Shown piece by piece: positions 44,763 to 53,313 of a DNA stretch of 64,000 bases. Numbering within the stretch: the stretch's first letter is position 1; the number at the start of each line of letters is the position of its first letter. The notes below the pieces were generated by a model that saw only the letters and a list, made by a program, of their open reading frames with translations, did not search any database and was not told the DNA's origin. Source of the stretch: Poindextera sp035295705 (GTDB taxonomy: Bacteria; Pseudomonadota; Alphaproteobacteria; Caulobacterales; Caulobacteraceae); NCBI GenBank assembly GCA_035295705.1, contig DATGIN010000080.1, forward strand, positions 1 through 64,000, read 5' to 3'. The position numbers and the translations under genes were made by a program.

Positions 44763-44861
44763 TCGTTTGAACCGGAGCCCGAAAAACGCGCCGTCGTCAA
44801 TCGGCCCAGGGTTGAAGCCGCCAGCCCTAAGCGTCGCAGCTTACGCAGACTCCCTCGCCTG

Positions 44862-44891
44862 TTGACTTGACCGACGCGGCTCCGGTCTATG
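44862..44891 (+). promoter_or_regulatory. Possible sigma-70 promoter for the thiolase-like/DUF35 genes
   Basis: ttgact (44862-44867) and tctatg (44886-44891) are separated by 18 bases, about 115 bases before the ATG at 45007. The -35 element is good, the -10 weak. It is the best pair I can see in the divergent region. Confidence 0.3.
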
Positions 44892-45006
44892 GCTTTGCGG
44901 AGCCGGACCCGCGCGGCCACGGCCCGCCGACTTTGACGTCATATTCGCGGTTGGCGCCGGCGAACAAATTGCAGCCGAACACGCGCCTGGATTTGAAAGG
45001 TTGGGC

Positions 45007-46203
45007 ATGAGCATCAAGGGAAAGGCCTACATCGCCGGCATCTTCGAGCACCCGACGCGCGAGGCGATCGGCTACTCGACGCCGCAGCTGCACGCCGAGT
45101 GCGCCAAGGGCGCGCTCGAGGACGCAGGCCTCTCCAAGGACGACATCGACGGGTACTTCTGCGCCGGCGACGCGCCTGGGTTCGGCGCCATGTCGATGGC
45201 CGACTACATGGGCCTGAAGCTGCGCCACGTGGACTCCACCGAGACCGGCGGCTCGTCCTATCTCATCCACGTCGGGCACGCGGCGGAAGCGATCGCGGCC
45301 GGCAAGTGCTCGGTGGCGCTCATCACGCTCGCCGGCCGCCCGCGCAGCATGCGCGGCGGCGGGATGGGCGGCGGCCGCGGTCCGGGCGGCCCGCCCGGCG
45401 GCGGGTTCTCCGACGTGCCGGAAGCGGGCTTTGAGAACATCTACGGCGGCTCGACGCACAACACCTACGGCATGTGCGCCGCGCGACACATGTACGAGTA
45501 CGGCACCACCTCCGAGCAGCTCGCCTGGATCAAGGTCGCGGCCTCGCATCACGCGCAGTGGAACGAGCACGCAATGTTGCGCGAGGTGGTCACCGTCGAG
45601 GACGTCCTGAACTCGCCGATGATCGCAACGCCGCTGCACCGCATGGACTGCTGCGTCATCTCCGACGGCGGCGGCGCGGTGATCGTGACCTCGCCGGAGG
45701 TCGCCAAGAGCCTTAACCGGCCGAAAGTGAAGATCATCGGCGCCGGCGAGGCGCCCAAAGGGCCGCGCGGCGGGAACGACCTCGACCTCACCTATTCTGG
45801 CGCGGTTTGGTCAGGCCCCGCCGCGTTCGAGGAGGCGGGCGTGAAGCCTTCCGACATGAAGTACGCCTCGATCTACGACAGCTTCACCATCACGGTGCTG
45901 ATGCAAATCGAGGATCTGGGCTTCTGCAAGAAAGGGGACGGCGGCAAGTTCGTCGCCGACGGCAACCTTATTTCCGGCGTCGGCAAGCTGCCCTTCAACA
46001 CCGACGGTGGAGGCCTTTGCAACAACCACCCCACCAACCGCGGCGGCATCACCAAGGTGATCGAAGCGGTGCGTCAGTTGCGCGGCGAGGCGCACCCAAA
46101 GGTGCAGGTGCCCAACTGCGACCTCGCCATCGCCCACGGCACAGGCGGCTCGCTCGGCACCCGCCACGGCTCGGGCACGGTGATCATGGAACGGGAGGCC
46201 TAA
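45007..46203 (+). CDS. Thiolase-like (SCP-x/Ltp2-type) protein lacking the nucleophilic cysteines
   Basis: The 398-residue product has the thiolase fold, but the N-terminal nucleophile position reads ETGGSSY instead of a CxS motif and the C-terminal Cys motif reads AHGTGGSLG, leaving only the His of GGGLCNNHP. This is the pattern of SCP-x-like and Ltp2 retro-aldolases, which work with a DUF35 partner rather than as thiolases. A Gly-rich insert (MRGGGMGGGRGPGGPPGGG) sits at about residues 116-134. The ATG at 45007 is preceded by gaaagg; TTG at 45001 is an alternative. The DUF35 gene follows 10 bases later. Confidence 0.85.
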   Translation: MSIKGKAYIAGIFEHPTREAIGYSTPQLHAECAKGALEDAGLSKDDIDGYFCAGDAPGFGAMSMADYMGLKLRHVDSTETGGSSYLIHVGHAAEAIAAGKCSVALITLAGRPRSMRGGGMGGGRGPGGPPGGGFSDVPEAGFENIYGGSTHNTYGMCAARHMYEYGTTSEQLAWIKVAASHHAQWNEHAMLREVVTVEDVLNSPMIATPLHRMDCCVISDGGGAVIVTSPEVAKSLNRPKVKIIGAGEAPKGPRGGNDLDLTYSGAVWSGPAAFEEAGVKPSDMKYASIYDSFTITVLMQIEDLGFCKKGDGGKFVADGNLISGVGKLPFNTDGGGLCNNHPTNRGGITKVIEAVRQLRGEAHPKVQVPNCDLAIAHGTGGSLGTRHGSGTVIMEREA

Positions 46204-46213
46204 GGAGAGCGCG

Positions 46214-46627
46214 ATGAGCGACGTGCAAACGCAAACCCGGGCTCAGACCCGTCGCATACCCGCGCCGGCGATAAACAACGAGAGCAAGCCCTTCTGGGAC
46301 GCGGCCAAGGAAGGGCGCTTCCTGATCAAGCGATGCGGCGACTGCGGCAAGGCGCACTGGTACCCGCGCATCATCTGCCCCTACTGCTTCAGCGAGAACA
46401 CCAAGTGGGAGGAGTCGCCGGGCGAGGGCGTGATCTACACCTTCTCGATCATGTACCACACGCAAGGGCCGCCTTACGCCATCGGCTACGTGACGCTGAA
46501 CGAGGGTCCTTCGATGTTGACCAACTTCGTGGGCGACCTTGACGCCCTGAAGATCGGCCAGCAGGTCAAGCTTCGCTTCCAGGAGACCGAAGGCGGGCCG
46601 CCGGTCCCGGTGTTCGCGCCGGCGTAA
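46214..46627 (+). CDS. DUF35 zinc-ribbon/OB-fold protein, partner of the thiolase-like enzyme
   Basis: A 137-residue protein with a four-cysteine zinc ribbon (CGDC and CPYC, residues about 41-60) followed by an OB-fold (GVIYTFSIMYHT, PYAIGYVTLNEGP, KIGQQVKLRF). DUF35 proteins form complexes with thiolase-like aldolases and are needed for their activity and acyl-CoA binding. The spacing of 10 bases with AAGGAG before the ATG supports one transcript and stoichiometric production. Confidence 0.88.
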   Translation: MSDVQTQTRAQTRRIPAPAINNESKPFWDAAKEGRFLIKRCGDCGKAHWYPRIICPYCFSENTKWEESPGEGVIYTFSIMYHTQGPPYAIGYVTLNEGPSMLTNFVGDLDALKIGQQVKLRFQETEGGPPVPVFAPA

Positions 46628-46710
46628 CGCCGGTCTTGCAATTCGACTTGTCCCACTGAAGGATCGCGTTTGGCCGGCGCTGAGCGCCGCCGCTCGCTCG
46701 GGGGAAGCCA

Positions 46711-46977
46711 ATGAAGAAAGCACTCGGGATTGGCTGCGCGTTGGCGCTCGCCGCTTCGACCGCGGCCGCGGCCTCGCCGCAGCTGGTTGCGCCCTACCTG
46801 CACCCGGCGCGCACCATCGTCACGCACGTCTATCGCTGCTGGGCGTACGCGCCCAACGGCGCTTACGGCTATTCGGCGTGGGTCACCAGCCTCGCGCTGG
46901 CGCATCAGGAGGCGCTCTATCAATGCGCGATCCGCACGCCGCGCGGACTGATCTGCGTCATCACCCGCTGCCAGTAG
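46711..46977 (+). CDS. Small secreted cysteine-containing protein (88 aa)
   Basis: An N-terminal Sec signal (ALGIGCALALAASTAAAA) is followed by a mature part of about 67 residues with four cysteines (VYRCWAY, LYQCAIRT, LICVITRCQ), likely forming two disulphides in the periplasm. The gene has gggg upstream of the ATG. No family was recognised. It converges on the anti-sigma gene. Confidence 0.65.
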   Translation: MKKALGIGCALALAASTAAAASPQLVAPYLHPARTIVTHVYRCWAYAPNGAYGYSAWVTSLALAHQEALYQCAIRTPRGLICVITRCQ

Positions 46978-46990
46978 GCCGAATGTCGGC

Positions 46991-47764
46991 CTAACCCGGC
47001 GTGCGCGCCTGAAGCAGGCTGCGGAACGTCTCGAGGTCCGGCTCTGCAACGTCGGAGACGGCCCAGAACGTCATGCCGCCGTGCGTCCAGTGTAGCAGCG
47101 TGTAGCCGTCGCCAGGCTTGGCCTCGCCAGGACCCAGCGGATGCGCGTCCGGCCAGATGAACAGGTTGATCACGTGGCGGCCGCGTCGATACACGACCGC
47201 CGCCACCGTACGGCCGTCGAGGTAGTCAAGCCGCCCCCCGACGATCGGGAAGCCCCGATCCACCAGGTCGACCACCGGTGGCGAGAAGTCCGTCTTGCCC
47301 CCGAACCACGGCTTGACGACATGCTGGTTCGACGTCGCGACATCGATCAGGTGGCCGGCGAGCTGCGAGCGGACGTGGCTCGCCACAAGTTCGTGCTCCA
47401 GATCTGCAGTCTGCATGACAGGAACGAGCCCCAGCACCAGCGCCGCGCAGGCCAACAGCGCCGCGCCGGCGCCGCCAACCGCCCAGAACGCGCGCTCACG
47501 CGGGCGAGCAGCCGGTTTGCGAAGGCTCACCGGCGCGGTGGCCGCGCTTACGGCCGCGTCGAGCCGGGCCAGCAGACGGTCCGGGGCCCGCGCATAGACC
47601 GCTTCGGCGCGGAGCGCCCCGCGCAGCTGCAGCGCGGCGCCGTAATCGGCGGCGCAGTCGGCGCACGTCGCAAGGTGCGCCTCGACCTCGGCCGCGTGCG
47701 CGGCGTCGAGCTCGCCATCGATCAGGCCTTGCAGCCGGTCGCCCCAGACCTCGCAGGTTGTCAT
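46991..47764 (-). CDS. Anti-sigma factor, zinc-binding zf-HC2 type
   Basis: The 257-residue protein begins with a short helical ZAS domain including HLATCADC (H-x3-C-x2-C). A single transmembrane helix follows at about residues 92-116 (FWAVGGAGAALLACAALVLGL), then a periplasmic sensor-like domain. It should hold the cognate ECF sigma factor at the membrane until a signal releases it. The ATG overlaps the sigma stop codon (ATGA), the usual coupled arrangement. Confidence 0.88.
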   Translation of the reverse strand: MTTCEVWGDRLQGLIDGELDAAHAAEVEAHLATCADCAADYGAALQLRGALRAEAVYARAPDRLLARLDAAVSAATAPVSLRKPAARPRERAFWAVGGAGAALLACAALVLGLVPVMQTADLEHELVASHVRSQLAGHLIDVATSNQHVVKPWFGGKTDFSPPVVDLVDRGFPIVGGRLDYLDGRTVAAVVYRRGRHVINLFIWPDAHPLGPGEAKPGDGYTLLHWTHGGMTFWAVSDVAEPDLETFRSLLQARTPG

Positions 47765-48405
47765 GACAGCGCCTCCTCAGCTTCCCGCTCGCGCCACGCC
47801 TCGGCGAGCGCCGACCGCGCGCGGGAAAGGCGCGACATCACCGAGCCAATCGGACTTGCCGTCACCTCGGCGATCTCGCGATAGGAAAGCTCCTCCATTT
47901 CGCGGAGGACGATAACCTCACGCAGGCGGGGCGGCAGCCGATCGATCAACGCGTGCACCGCGCTCGCCTCGCTCTTTTTCTCTAGCGCTTGCTCGGGGTT
48001 GTCCTGTTCCAGGTCGGGTGGGTCCCAGCCGTCGTCGTCAGAGTCATCGGTCGGCGCCCCAAGCGGCGCCGCCGCCTTCAGGCGCTGTTCCCGCAGCCAG
48101 TCGTAGAAGCGGTTGCGCACGATGGTGAGGATCCAGCTTCGCCCATCTCCCCGGCGGTAGCCGCCGAACGCCGCCAGCGCGCGAACATAGGCATCGTGCA
48201 CGATGTCCTCCGCCACATCCGGCCGCCGTGAAAGTCTCAGCGCCAGGTTGTAGACCGCATCGGCATGCGGCATCACCACGGCCCGGAAGCGGCGCGCTTC
48301 ATCGGGAGTCAACGGGCCGCCGGCCGGCGCCGTCACAGCTGATGCCTCAATGCGCGTCCCCTTCGCCGGGCTCCGCGTGGCCGCCGGCGGCCGCGCGCGC
48401 GCCAT
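47761..48405 (-). CDS. ECF RNA polymerase sigma factor
   Basis: The 214-residue protein has sigma region 2 (AVYNLALRLSRRPDVAEDIVHDAYVRALAAF, read in parts) and region 4 (LPPRLREVIVLREMEELSYREIAEVTASPIGSVMSRLSRAR), joined by an acidic linker. The start is ATG 48405, one base after the stop of the cupredoxin remnant; shorter forms from later starts are possible because the first 25 residues are low-complexity. With the overlapping anti-sigma gene it forms an ECF regulatory unit, probably responding to envelope or metal/oxidative stress. Confidence 0.88.
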   Translation of the reverse strand: MARARPPAATRSPAKGTRIEASAVTAPAGGPLTPDEARRFRAVVMPHADAVYNLALRLSRRPDVAEDIVHDAYVRALAAFGGYRRGDGRSWILTIVRNRFYDWLREQRLKAAAPLGAPTDDSDDDGWDPPDLEQDNPEQALEKKSEASAVHALIDRLPPRLREVIVLREMEELSYREIAEVTASPIGSVMSRLSRARSALAEAWREREAEEALS

Positions 48406-48406
48406 G

Positions 48407-48679
48407 CTAAGGCGTGACGACGACTTTGCCGACCAGGTGTGGCTGCGGGCCGCGACCATACCCATAGGTCCCAGGCTCTGAGAATGCGAAGGCATAGTGG
48501 TCGCGAGGGTCCATCGGCGAGGAGCGGAAACCGTCGGCGTCGGCCACGGTGTCATGGGCGTCGTCGTCATCGTGATTGACCCAAAGTCGCTTGCCTCCAC
48601 CGGCGACGGTGATGACCGCCGGGGGTCCTGTGCGCCTAGACGGGCGAAGACCGCGCTTTATTCTGCGCGGCTGCAGCAT
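48407..48679 (-). pseudogene. Degenerate cupredoxin fragment
   Basis: The C-terminal about 70 residues follow the cupredoxin pattern (LWVNHDDDDAHDTV, FRSSPMDPRDHYAFAFSEPGTYGYG, GKVVVTP). The copper loop reads YGRGPQPHLVG where the family has Y-F-C-x-x-H-P-H-M-x-G, so the ligand Cys has become Arg (CGC) and the next His has become Gln (CAG). The N-terminal strand and any signal peptide are missing. The only in-frame ATG, at 48679, overlaps the start of the opposite-strand glycosylase gene. A truncated, decaying gene, formerly the first gene of the sigma/anti-sigma operon, is the best reading. Confidence 0.6.
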
Positions 48680-49295
48680 GAGCCTAGCCGCCGCATCCCA
48701 AACGCCCGATATCGCCCCGCTCGCCCGCGCCGAGCTGCCGGGCGACGCGGTCGCGTTGGCCCGCTTCCTGATCGGCAAGACCCTTACCCACGATCGCCCC
48801 GAGGGGCGCACGAGCGGGCGGATCGTCGAAACCGAGGCCTATCCGCCGGGCGACCCGGCGGCGCACAGCTTCGTCGGCCAGACCGCGCGCAACCGCTCGC
48901 TCTTTCGCGAACGCGGCCATTGCTATGTCTACCTCGGCTACGGGGTGTCCTGGCTGGCCAACGTCTCGGCCGAGACCGACGGCGTCGGCGCGGGCGTCCT
49001 CTTTCGGGCGCTCGAGCCGCTCGAAGGCTGGGACCTTATGCTGGCCCGCCGCGGGCGCGAACCGCTCGCGGTCGGCCCGGGACGGCTGGCGCAGGCCATG
49101 GGCATCGACCGCCGGCAGGACGGCCTCGACTTATGCGGCCGGGCAAGCCCGCTCTGGCTGGGCCAATCAGCGCGGCCGGCCGGCGACATCGGCGTCAGCG
49201 TGCGGATCGGCATCACGAAAGCCGTGGACCGGCCCTGGCGCTATTTCGAGCGCGGCAACCGGTTCGTCTCAGGCCCGCGCAAACTGAACGTTTGA
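48678..49295 (+). CDS. DNA-3-methyladenine glycosylase (AAG/MPG family)
   Basis: A 205-residue base-excision repair enzyme: GRIVETEAYPPGDPAAHSFVGQTARNRSLF contains the catalytic Glu in ETEAY and the damage-recognition strand, followed by GHCYVYLGYGVSWLANV and the GPGRLAQAMGI DNA-binding loop. It removes alkylated purines. ATG 48678 is used; an upstream in-frame start at 48576 would run into the cupredoxin remnant on the other strand. Confidence 0.9.
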   Translation: MSLAAASQTPDIAPLARAELPGDAVALARFLIGKTLTHDRPEGRTSGRIVETEAYPPGDPAAHSFVGQTARNRSLFRERGHCYVYLGYGVSWLANVSAETDGVGAGVLFRALEPLEGWDLMLARRGREPLAVGPGRLAQAMGIDRRQDGLDLCGRASPLWLGQSARPAGDIGVSVRIGITKAVDRPWRYFERGNRFVSGPRKLNV

Positions 49296-49367
49296 ACGGC
49301 TTCCGGCCGGCGGTTCCCTCCTGCTATCAGAGCAGGCGCGACCGACGCGTCCCTGGGAGCCTTTCTT

Positions 49368-49700
49368 ATGAGCGACAAGATCGAGAAGCCCTGGGCGCTG
49401 ATGCGGCACCATGCGGGCTGGGCGGATGTATTCCGCATCGAAGGTGAGACGGCTGACGCGGTGACCGGCTTCTACCCCGATCGCGAAACCGTCGGCCCGC
49501 ATGTGAGCTACTCGGTGCGTGCGGTCCTTGCGCGCTTCCCGACCTTCGAAGCCGCTCACGCGGCGCGCGAGGGCGGCGTCGCCGAGTGGCGGAAGCACGA
49601 CGCGGCGGTGAAGGAAGCCGAGACCAAGCTCCGCGCCGCTGAGAAGGTGCGCGAAGACGCCTGGATCGCCTGGCTGAAGGCGGCCGGCGAGGAGCGTTGA
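49368..49700 (+). CDS. Conserved hypothetical protein (110 aa)
   Basis: A soluble protein: an N-terminal small beta-rich part (WALMRHHAGWADVFRIEGE, VSYSVRAVLARF) followed by a charged alpha-helical C-terminal half with heptad-like spacing (AAVKEAETKLRAAEKVREDAW), possibly a coiled coil. No family was recognised. The start follows GGGAGCC. Its TGA is overlapped by the TTG start of the next gene (TTGA). Confidence 0.65.
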   Translation: MSDKIEKPWALMRHHAGWADVFRIEGETADAVTGFYPDRETVGPHVSYSVRAVLARFPTFEAAHAAREGGVAEWRKHDAAVKEAETKLRAAEKVREDAWIAWLKAAGEER

Positions 49701-50458
49701 GGGCGGCGGCCCGCCTCGCGGCGCTCGCGGGCGCGGCCTTTGCCGGGCTCGCGGCGGCGGCGACGGCGGCCGCGATGCCGTGCCGCGGTGAGAACTTCGA
49801 GGGCAGCCGTTTCGTTGTCTGCCCCTACTTGCCCGCTCTCGACCGCCTAGAGCTCGCCTGGCGAGGACCGCGCGGCGCGCTGGACAGCTTCGAGGGACTA
49901 AGGCGAGCGCTGGGCGCGAAGGCCGCGCGCGTGGAGTTCGCGATGAACGCGGGCATGTACGAGACCGACCAATCGCCGCTCGGCCTCTTCGTGGTCGACG
50001 GTCGGCGCGTGAGGCGGCTGAACCTGCGCTCGGGTGCAGGCAACTTCTACCTGAAGCCGAACGGCGTGTTCTGGCTCGACAGCGCCGGGACGCCACATAT
50101 CGACGAGAGCGGAGCCTACGCCGCCAAGCGCCCGCGCGCCCGCTGGGCCACGCAATCCGGCCCGCTGCTGGTCGCAGGCGGCGTGTTCAACCCGCAGATC
50201 TCGCCGAACGGCGCCTCGGAGCTGATCCGCAACGGCGTCGGCGTCCACGGCCGGGAAGCCGACTTCGTGATCAGCGACGATACGGTCTCGTTCGGCCGCT
50301 TCGCCCGCTTCCTCCGCGACGCGCTGGGCTGCCCGGATGCGCTCTTCCTCGATGGGACGGTCTCGAGCCTCTGGGCGCCGTCGCTCGGGCGCGAGGACAC
50401 GCGCGCCGGGCTCGGGACGTTCGTTGTCGTGCTGGCGCGTGGCCGCCCGCCGCGCTAG
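49697..50458 (+). CDS. Exported phosphodiester glycosidase family protein (DUF2233)
   Basis: The 253-residue protein has a hydrophobic signal (LAALAGAAFAGLAAAATAAAM) and the NAGPA-like fold: VEFAMNAGMYETDQSPLGLFVVDG, FYLKPNGVFWLD, ATQSGPLLVAGG, RNGVGV and a C-terminal DALFLDGTVSSLW. The family includes the enzyme that uncovers mannose-6-phosphate in animals; bacterial substrates are unclear but are probably periplasmic sugar phosphodiesters. It starts at a TTG (49697) overlapping the upstream stop codon. Confidence 0.82.
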   Translation: MRAAARLAALAGAAFAGLAAAATAAAMPCRGENFEGSRFVVCPYLPALDRLELAWRGPRGALDSFEGLRRALGAKAARVEFAMNAGMYETDQSPLGLFVVDGRRVRRLNLRSGAGNFYLKPNGVFWLDSAGTPHIDESGAYAAKRPRARWATQSGPLLVAGGVFNPQISPNGASELIRNGVGVHGREADFVISDDTVSFGRFARFLRDALGCPDALFLDGTVSSLWAPSLGREDTRAGLGTFVVVLARGRPPR

Positions 50459-50982
50459 GCCGGCTGCTTCATCCGCATCTGGCCCATGAAGTCGCGCTTG
50501 CCGAGCGGAACGCCCTTGTTGCGCAGGATGTCGTAGGCCGTGGTGGCGTGGAAGTAGAAGTTCGGCATCGAGAACGACATCAGGAAGTTCTCGGCGACAA
50601 AGGGCATCTCGAAGCTGCGGAACTTGAACACCACGTCCTTGCCCTCGAGCGCGTTCACCTCGGCGGGAGTCAGCTTCTGCAGCGCCTCGCGTGTCTCGGA
50701 AACCATCGCTTGCATGGCCTTGTAGCCATGCGGCGGAATGTCCGGCGGCGGAGCAAACTCGCCCTTCTTCACGCCCTCGATCGCGCCCAGCGAGTGGTGG
50801 CAGACCGACTGCAGCTGGAATCGGAACGGAGCCATGTCGGGGAAGAGCCTGAGCTCGACCACCTCGTCCGGATCGATGTTGTTCTCCGCAAAGTGCGACA
50901 TGCCGCGCTCGAGGAAACCCTCAACGCCGCCGATCGTCTGCAAGAAACTCCGAACGCTCAGGTCATAGAGTTGGGTCGCCAT
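50455..50982 (-). CDS. DUF1993 family protein
   Basis: A 175-residue all-alpha protein: LYDLSVRSFLQTIGGVEGFLERG, LRLFPDMAPFRFQLQSVCHHSLGAIEG and FYFHATTAYDILRNKGVPLGKRDFMG. This is the DUF1993 layout, a four-helix DinB-like bundle. The start is ATG 50982 with GAGGAGG upstream. The function is unknown. It converges (four-base overlap) with the DUF2233 gene and diverges from the luciferase-like gene. Confidence 0.85.
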   Translation of the reverse strand: MATQLYDLSVRSFLQTIGGVEGFLERGMSHFAENNIDPDEVVELRLFPDMAPFRFQLQSVCHHSLGAIEGVKKGEFAPPPDIPPHGYKAMQAMVSETREALQKLTPAEVNALEGKDVVFKFRSFEMPFVAENFLMSFSMPNFYFHATTAYDILRNKGVPLGKRDFMGQMRMKQPA

Positions 50983-51118
50983 CGCCGTCTCGCCTCCTCG
51001 GTCGAAGTTGAACCTATCGGCTGCGACGCCGCGGCAAGCAAGCGCCCGCTCTTGTCCGACTTTCTTGCGGTCCCTCTCCCGCTCTGGATAACTGACGCGG
51101 CAAGAGTGGAGGAACGGC

Positions 51119-52366
51119 ATGCGCTTCGGGATCTTCTACGAGCACCAGCTGCCGAAGCCCTGGAACGAGGGCGACGAGGAGCGGCTGTTCCACCAGGCGC
51201 TCGAGCAGGTCGTGCTCGCCGACCGGCTCGGCTACGACTACGCCTGGGAGGTAGAGCACCATTTCCTCGAGGAGTACTCGCACTCTTCGGCGCCGGAAGT
51301 GTTCCTTGCCGCCTGCGCCGCGCTGACGAAGAGCATCCGCCTCGGCCACGGCATCCGACAGGTCATCCCCAACTACAATCACCCCGCCCGCACGGCGGAG
51401 GGCCTGGCGACACTGGACATCATCAGCCGCGGCCGGCTTGACTTCGGCATCGGCGAGGGCGCGACGCGCCTGGAGCTGGGGGCCTTCCACATCCCCGCCA
51501 AGGAGAAGCGGGCGATGGCGATCGAGGCCGCTGAGCAGATCGCCAACATGATGGTGATGAGCCCATACCCCGGCTACGAGAGCGAGCGGTGGTCATTCCC
51601 CTGCCGCAACGTGGTGCCCAAGCCGGTCCAGAAGCCGCACCCGCCGATGTGGATGGCGTGCACCAACCGCGACACCATCAAGGTCGCGGCGTCGCTCGGC
51701 GTCGGCGCGCTGGCCTTCTCGTTCATCAACCCGGATGAGGCGCGCACCTGGGCGGACATCTACTACGGCATCATCAAGTCGGAGGATTGCCGGCCGATCG
51801 GGCACGCGGTGAACGCCAACCTGGCGATGGTGTCGAACTTCTCCCTGCACAAGGATCGCGCCGAGGCGATCCGGCGCGGGCAGGAGGGCTTCGAGTTCTT
51901 CGGCTACGCGGTGAACGCGCTCGTCGCCCACGACACCGTACCAGGCCGCTCCAGCCTCTTCTCAGACTTCGTCAAAGCCCGCGGAAACCGGGACGAGGAG
52001 ATCATCGCGGCAACCCGCGGCGCCGAGCGGAACGCCAACGGCATTGGGACGCCGGACGACATCCGCGGCCACATCGAGGCGTTCGAGGCGGCCGGCGTCG
52101 ACCAGGTGATCTTCCTGCAGCAGGCCGGCCGCAACAAACACGAGCACATCTGCGAATCGCTTGAGCTTTTCGCGGCCGAGGTGATGCCCGAGTTCAAGGC
52201 CAAGGTCGCCGAGCGCGACGCGAAGAAGGCGAAAGCGCTCGCCCCGTTCCTCGAAGCGGCGACGGCGCGAAAGCGCTGGATGCAACCTCTCGCCGACGAC
52301 GAGATCCCGGTCGTCAAGGCCTCCGTGCAACGGGCGCAGACCGCGGCGACGGCGGCGGCGCGCTAA
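51119..52366 (+). CDS. Luciferase-like flavin-dependent monooxygenase
   Basis: A 415-residue TIM-barrel protein of the bacterial luciferase superfamily: MRFGIFYEHQLP, DYAWEVEHHFLEEYSHSSAPEVFLAACAALTKSIRLGHGI and TLDIISRGRLDFGIGEGA. It uses reduced FMN (or F420) to oxidise an organic substrate. The C-terminal 40 residues form an extra Ala/Lys-rich tail. An alpha/beta-hydrolase gene follows after 13 bases, suggesting a Baeyer-Villiger-type oxidation followed by hydrolysis, though this is inference. Confidence 0.9.
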   Translation: MRFGIFYEHQLPKPWNEGDEERLFHQALEQVVLADRLGYDYAWEVEHHFLEEYSHSSAPEVFLAACAALTKSIRLGHGIRQVIPNYNHPARTAEGLATLDIISRGRLDFGIGEGATRLELGAFHIPAKEKRAMAIEAAEQIANMMVMSPYPGYESERWSFPCRNVVPKPVQKPHPPMWMACTNRDTIKVAASLGVGALAFSFINPDEARTWADIYYGIIKSEDCRPIGHAVNANLAMVSNFSLHKDRAEAIRRGQEGFEFFGYAVNALVAHDTVPGRSSLFSDFVKARGNRDEEIIAATRGAERNANGIGTPDDIRGHIEAFEAAGVDQVIFLQQAGRNKHEHICESLELFAAEVMPEFKAKVAERDAKKAKALAPFLEAATARKRWMQPLADDEIPVVKASVQRAQTAATAAAR

Positions 52367-52379
52367 GGGAGGACAGGCG

Positions 52380-53219
52380 ATGGCGTTCGCACAGCTTTCC
52401 GGGGTCAGGCTCGAGTACTTTCCGCACGGGAGCGGCCCGGAGAGGGTGGTCTTCATCCACGGCTTCCAGGCGTCGGCGAAGATCTGGCGCATGGTGCAGC
52501 AGGCGCTGCCGGCCGACCGCTATTCCTCCATCGCCATTAACAATCGCGGCGCGGGGAACTCTGAAGCGCCGCCGGACGAAGCGGACTTCGGCGTGCAGCC
52601 GTTCGCGGCGGACGCGACCGAGCTGGTGCATCAGCTGGGCTGGCGCGAGTTCACGCTGGTCGGGCATTCGATGGGCGGCGCGACGGCGGCGCAGTTCGCC
52701 GTTGACCATCCTGACTTGCTTAAGGGCCTCATCCTGCTCGACCCGGCCCCGCCGGACGGCCTGCCGCTGCCGGCGGGCATGACCATCGAAGCGGTGCTGG
52801 ACGCCCGCATGGCCGCGCGGCGCGATCAAACGGCGCGCGGCGGGGCCGGCGACGGCATTGACGCTTCCGGCGCCGGCGCGAACGCCGAGCTGATGCGCGA
52901 GTTGGCGGAAGACATGCGCAACGCGCCGGAGCGGCGCCTCCGCGGCTCGATGCGCTCCATGTTGGAGCTCAGGATCGGAGAGCGGGTGAAGGCGCTCACG
53001 ATGCCGGTGATGCTGGTCGGCGGCGATGCCGATGCGCTGGTTCCGCTCGCCTCGATGCTGGCCACCTGGGCCAAGCTTCCGTCCGGCAGCGGCCTCCACA
53101 TCTGGCACGGCGTCGGCCACTCGCCCAACCTCGATTGCCCGGAGGCGCTCGCCGTCCTCATTCGACGGTTCGTCGAAGAGACCATCCCGGCAAAGGCCAG
53201 GACCACCGTGGCGGCGTAG
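52380..53219 (+). CDS. Alpha/beta-fold hydrolase
   Basis: A 279-residue cytosolic hydrolase: VVFIHGFQASAKIW, the nucleophile elbow LVGHSMGG (Ser in G-H-S-M-G), an acid in VGGDADALVP and the base His in GVGHSPNL. Substrates range from esters to C-C bonds in this superfamily. It is 13 bases behind the luciferase-like monooxygenase gene with GGAGGA before the ATG, so the two are very probably co-transcribed. Confidence 0.88.
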   Translation: MAFAQLSGVRLEYFPHGSGPERVVFIHGFQASAKIWRMVQQALPADRYSSIAINNRGAGNSEAPPDEADFGVQPFAADATELVHQLGWREFTLVGHSMGGATAAQFAVDHPDLLKGLILLDPAPPDGLPLPAGMTIEAVLDARMAARRDQTARGGAGDGIDASGAGANAELMRELAEDMRNAPERRLRGSMRSMLELRIGERVKALTMPVMLVGGDADALVPLASMLATWAKLPSGSGLHIWHGVGHSPNLDCPEALAVLIRRFVEETIPAKARTTVAA

Positions 53220-53313
53220 CGCCGACGGCGGTTTCGGGCCTGCAACTCCGCTAGAGGCGGCGCACCGCCGGCGGTATAGGTTTAGGCCCCAAACAAGCCG
53301 GAGGAGGCACGCC

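Noticed and set aside
44757..44772. Possible LexA (SOS) box gaac-n8-gaac upstream of the nitronate monooxygenase gene
   Set aside because: The alphaproteobacterial LexA consensus has a 7-base spacer (GTTC-n7-GTTC); the spacing here is 8 and the downstream gene is not an SOS gene.
53240..53313. Possible riboswitch or attenuator before the cysteine synthase gene
   Set aside because: Only short GC hairpins (for example ggcgg-cgca-ccgcc at 53256-53269) are present; none matches a SAM, cobalamin or T-box layout. The stem may simply end the upstream hydrolase transcript.
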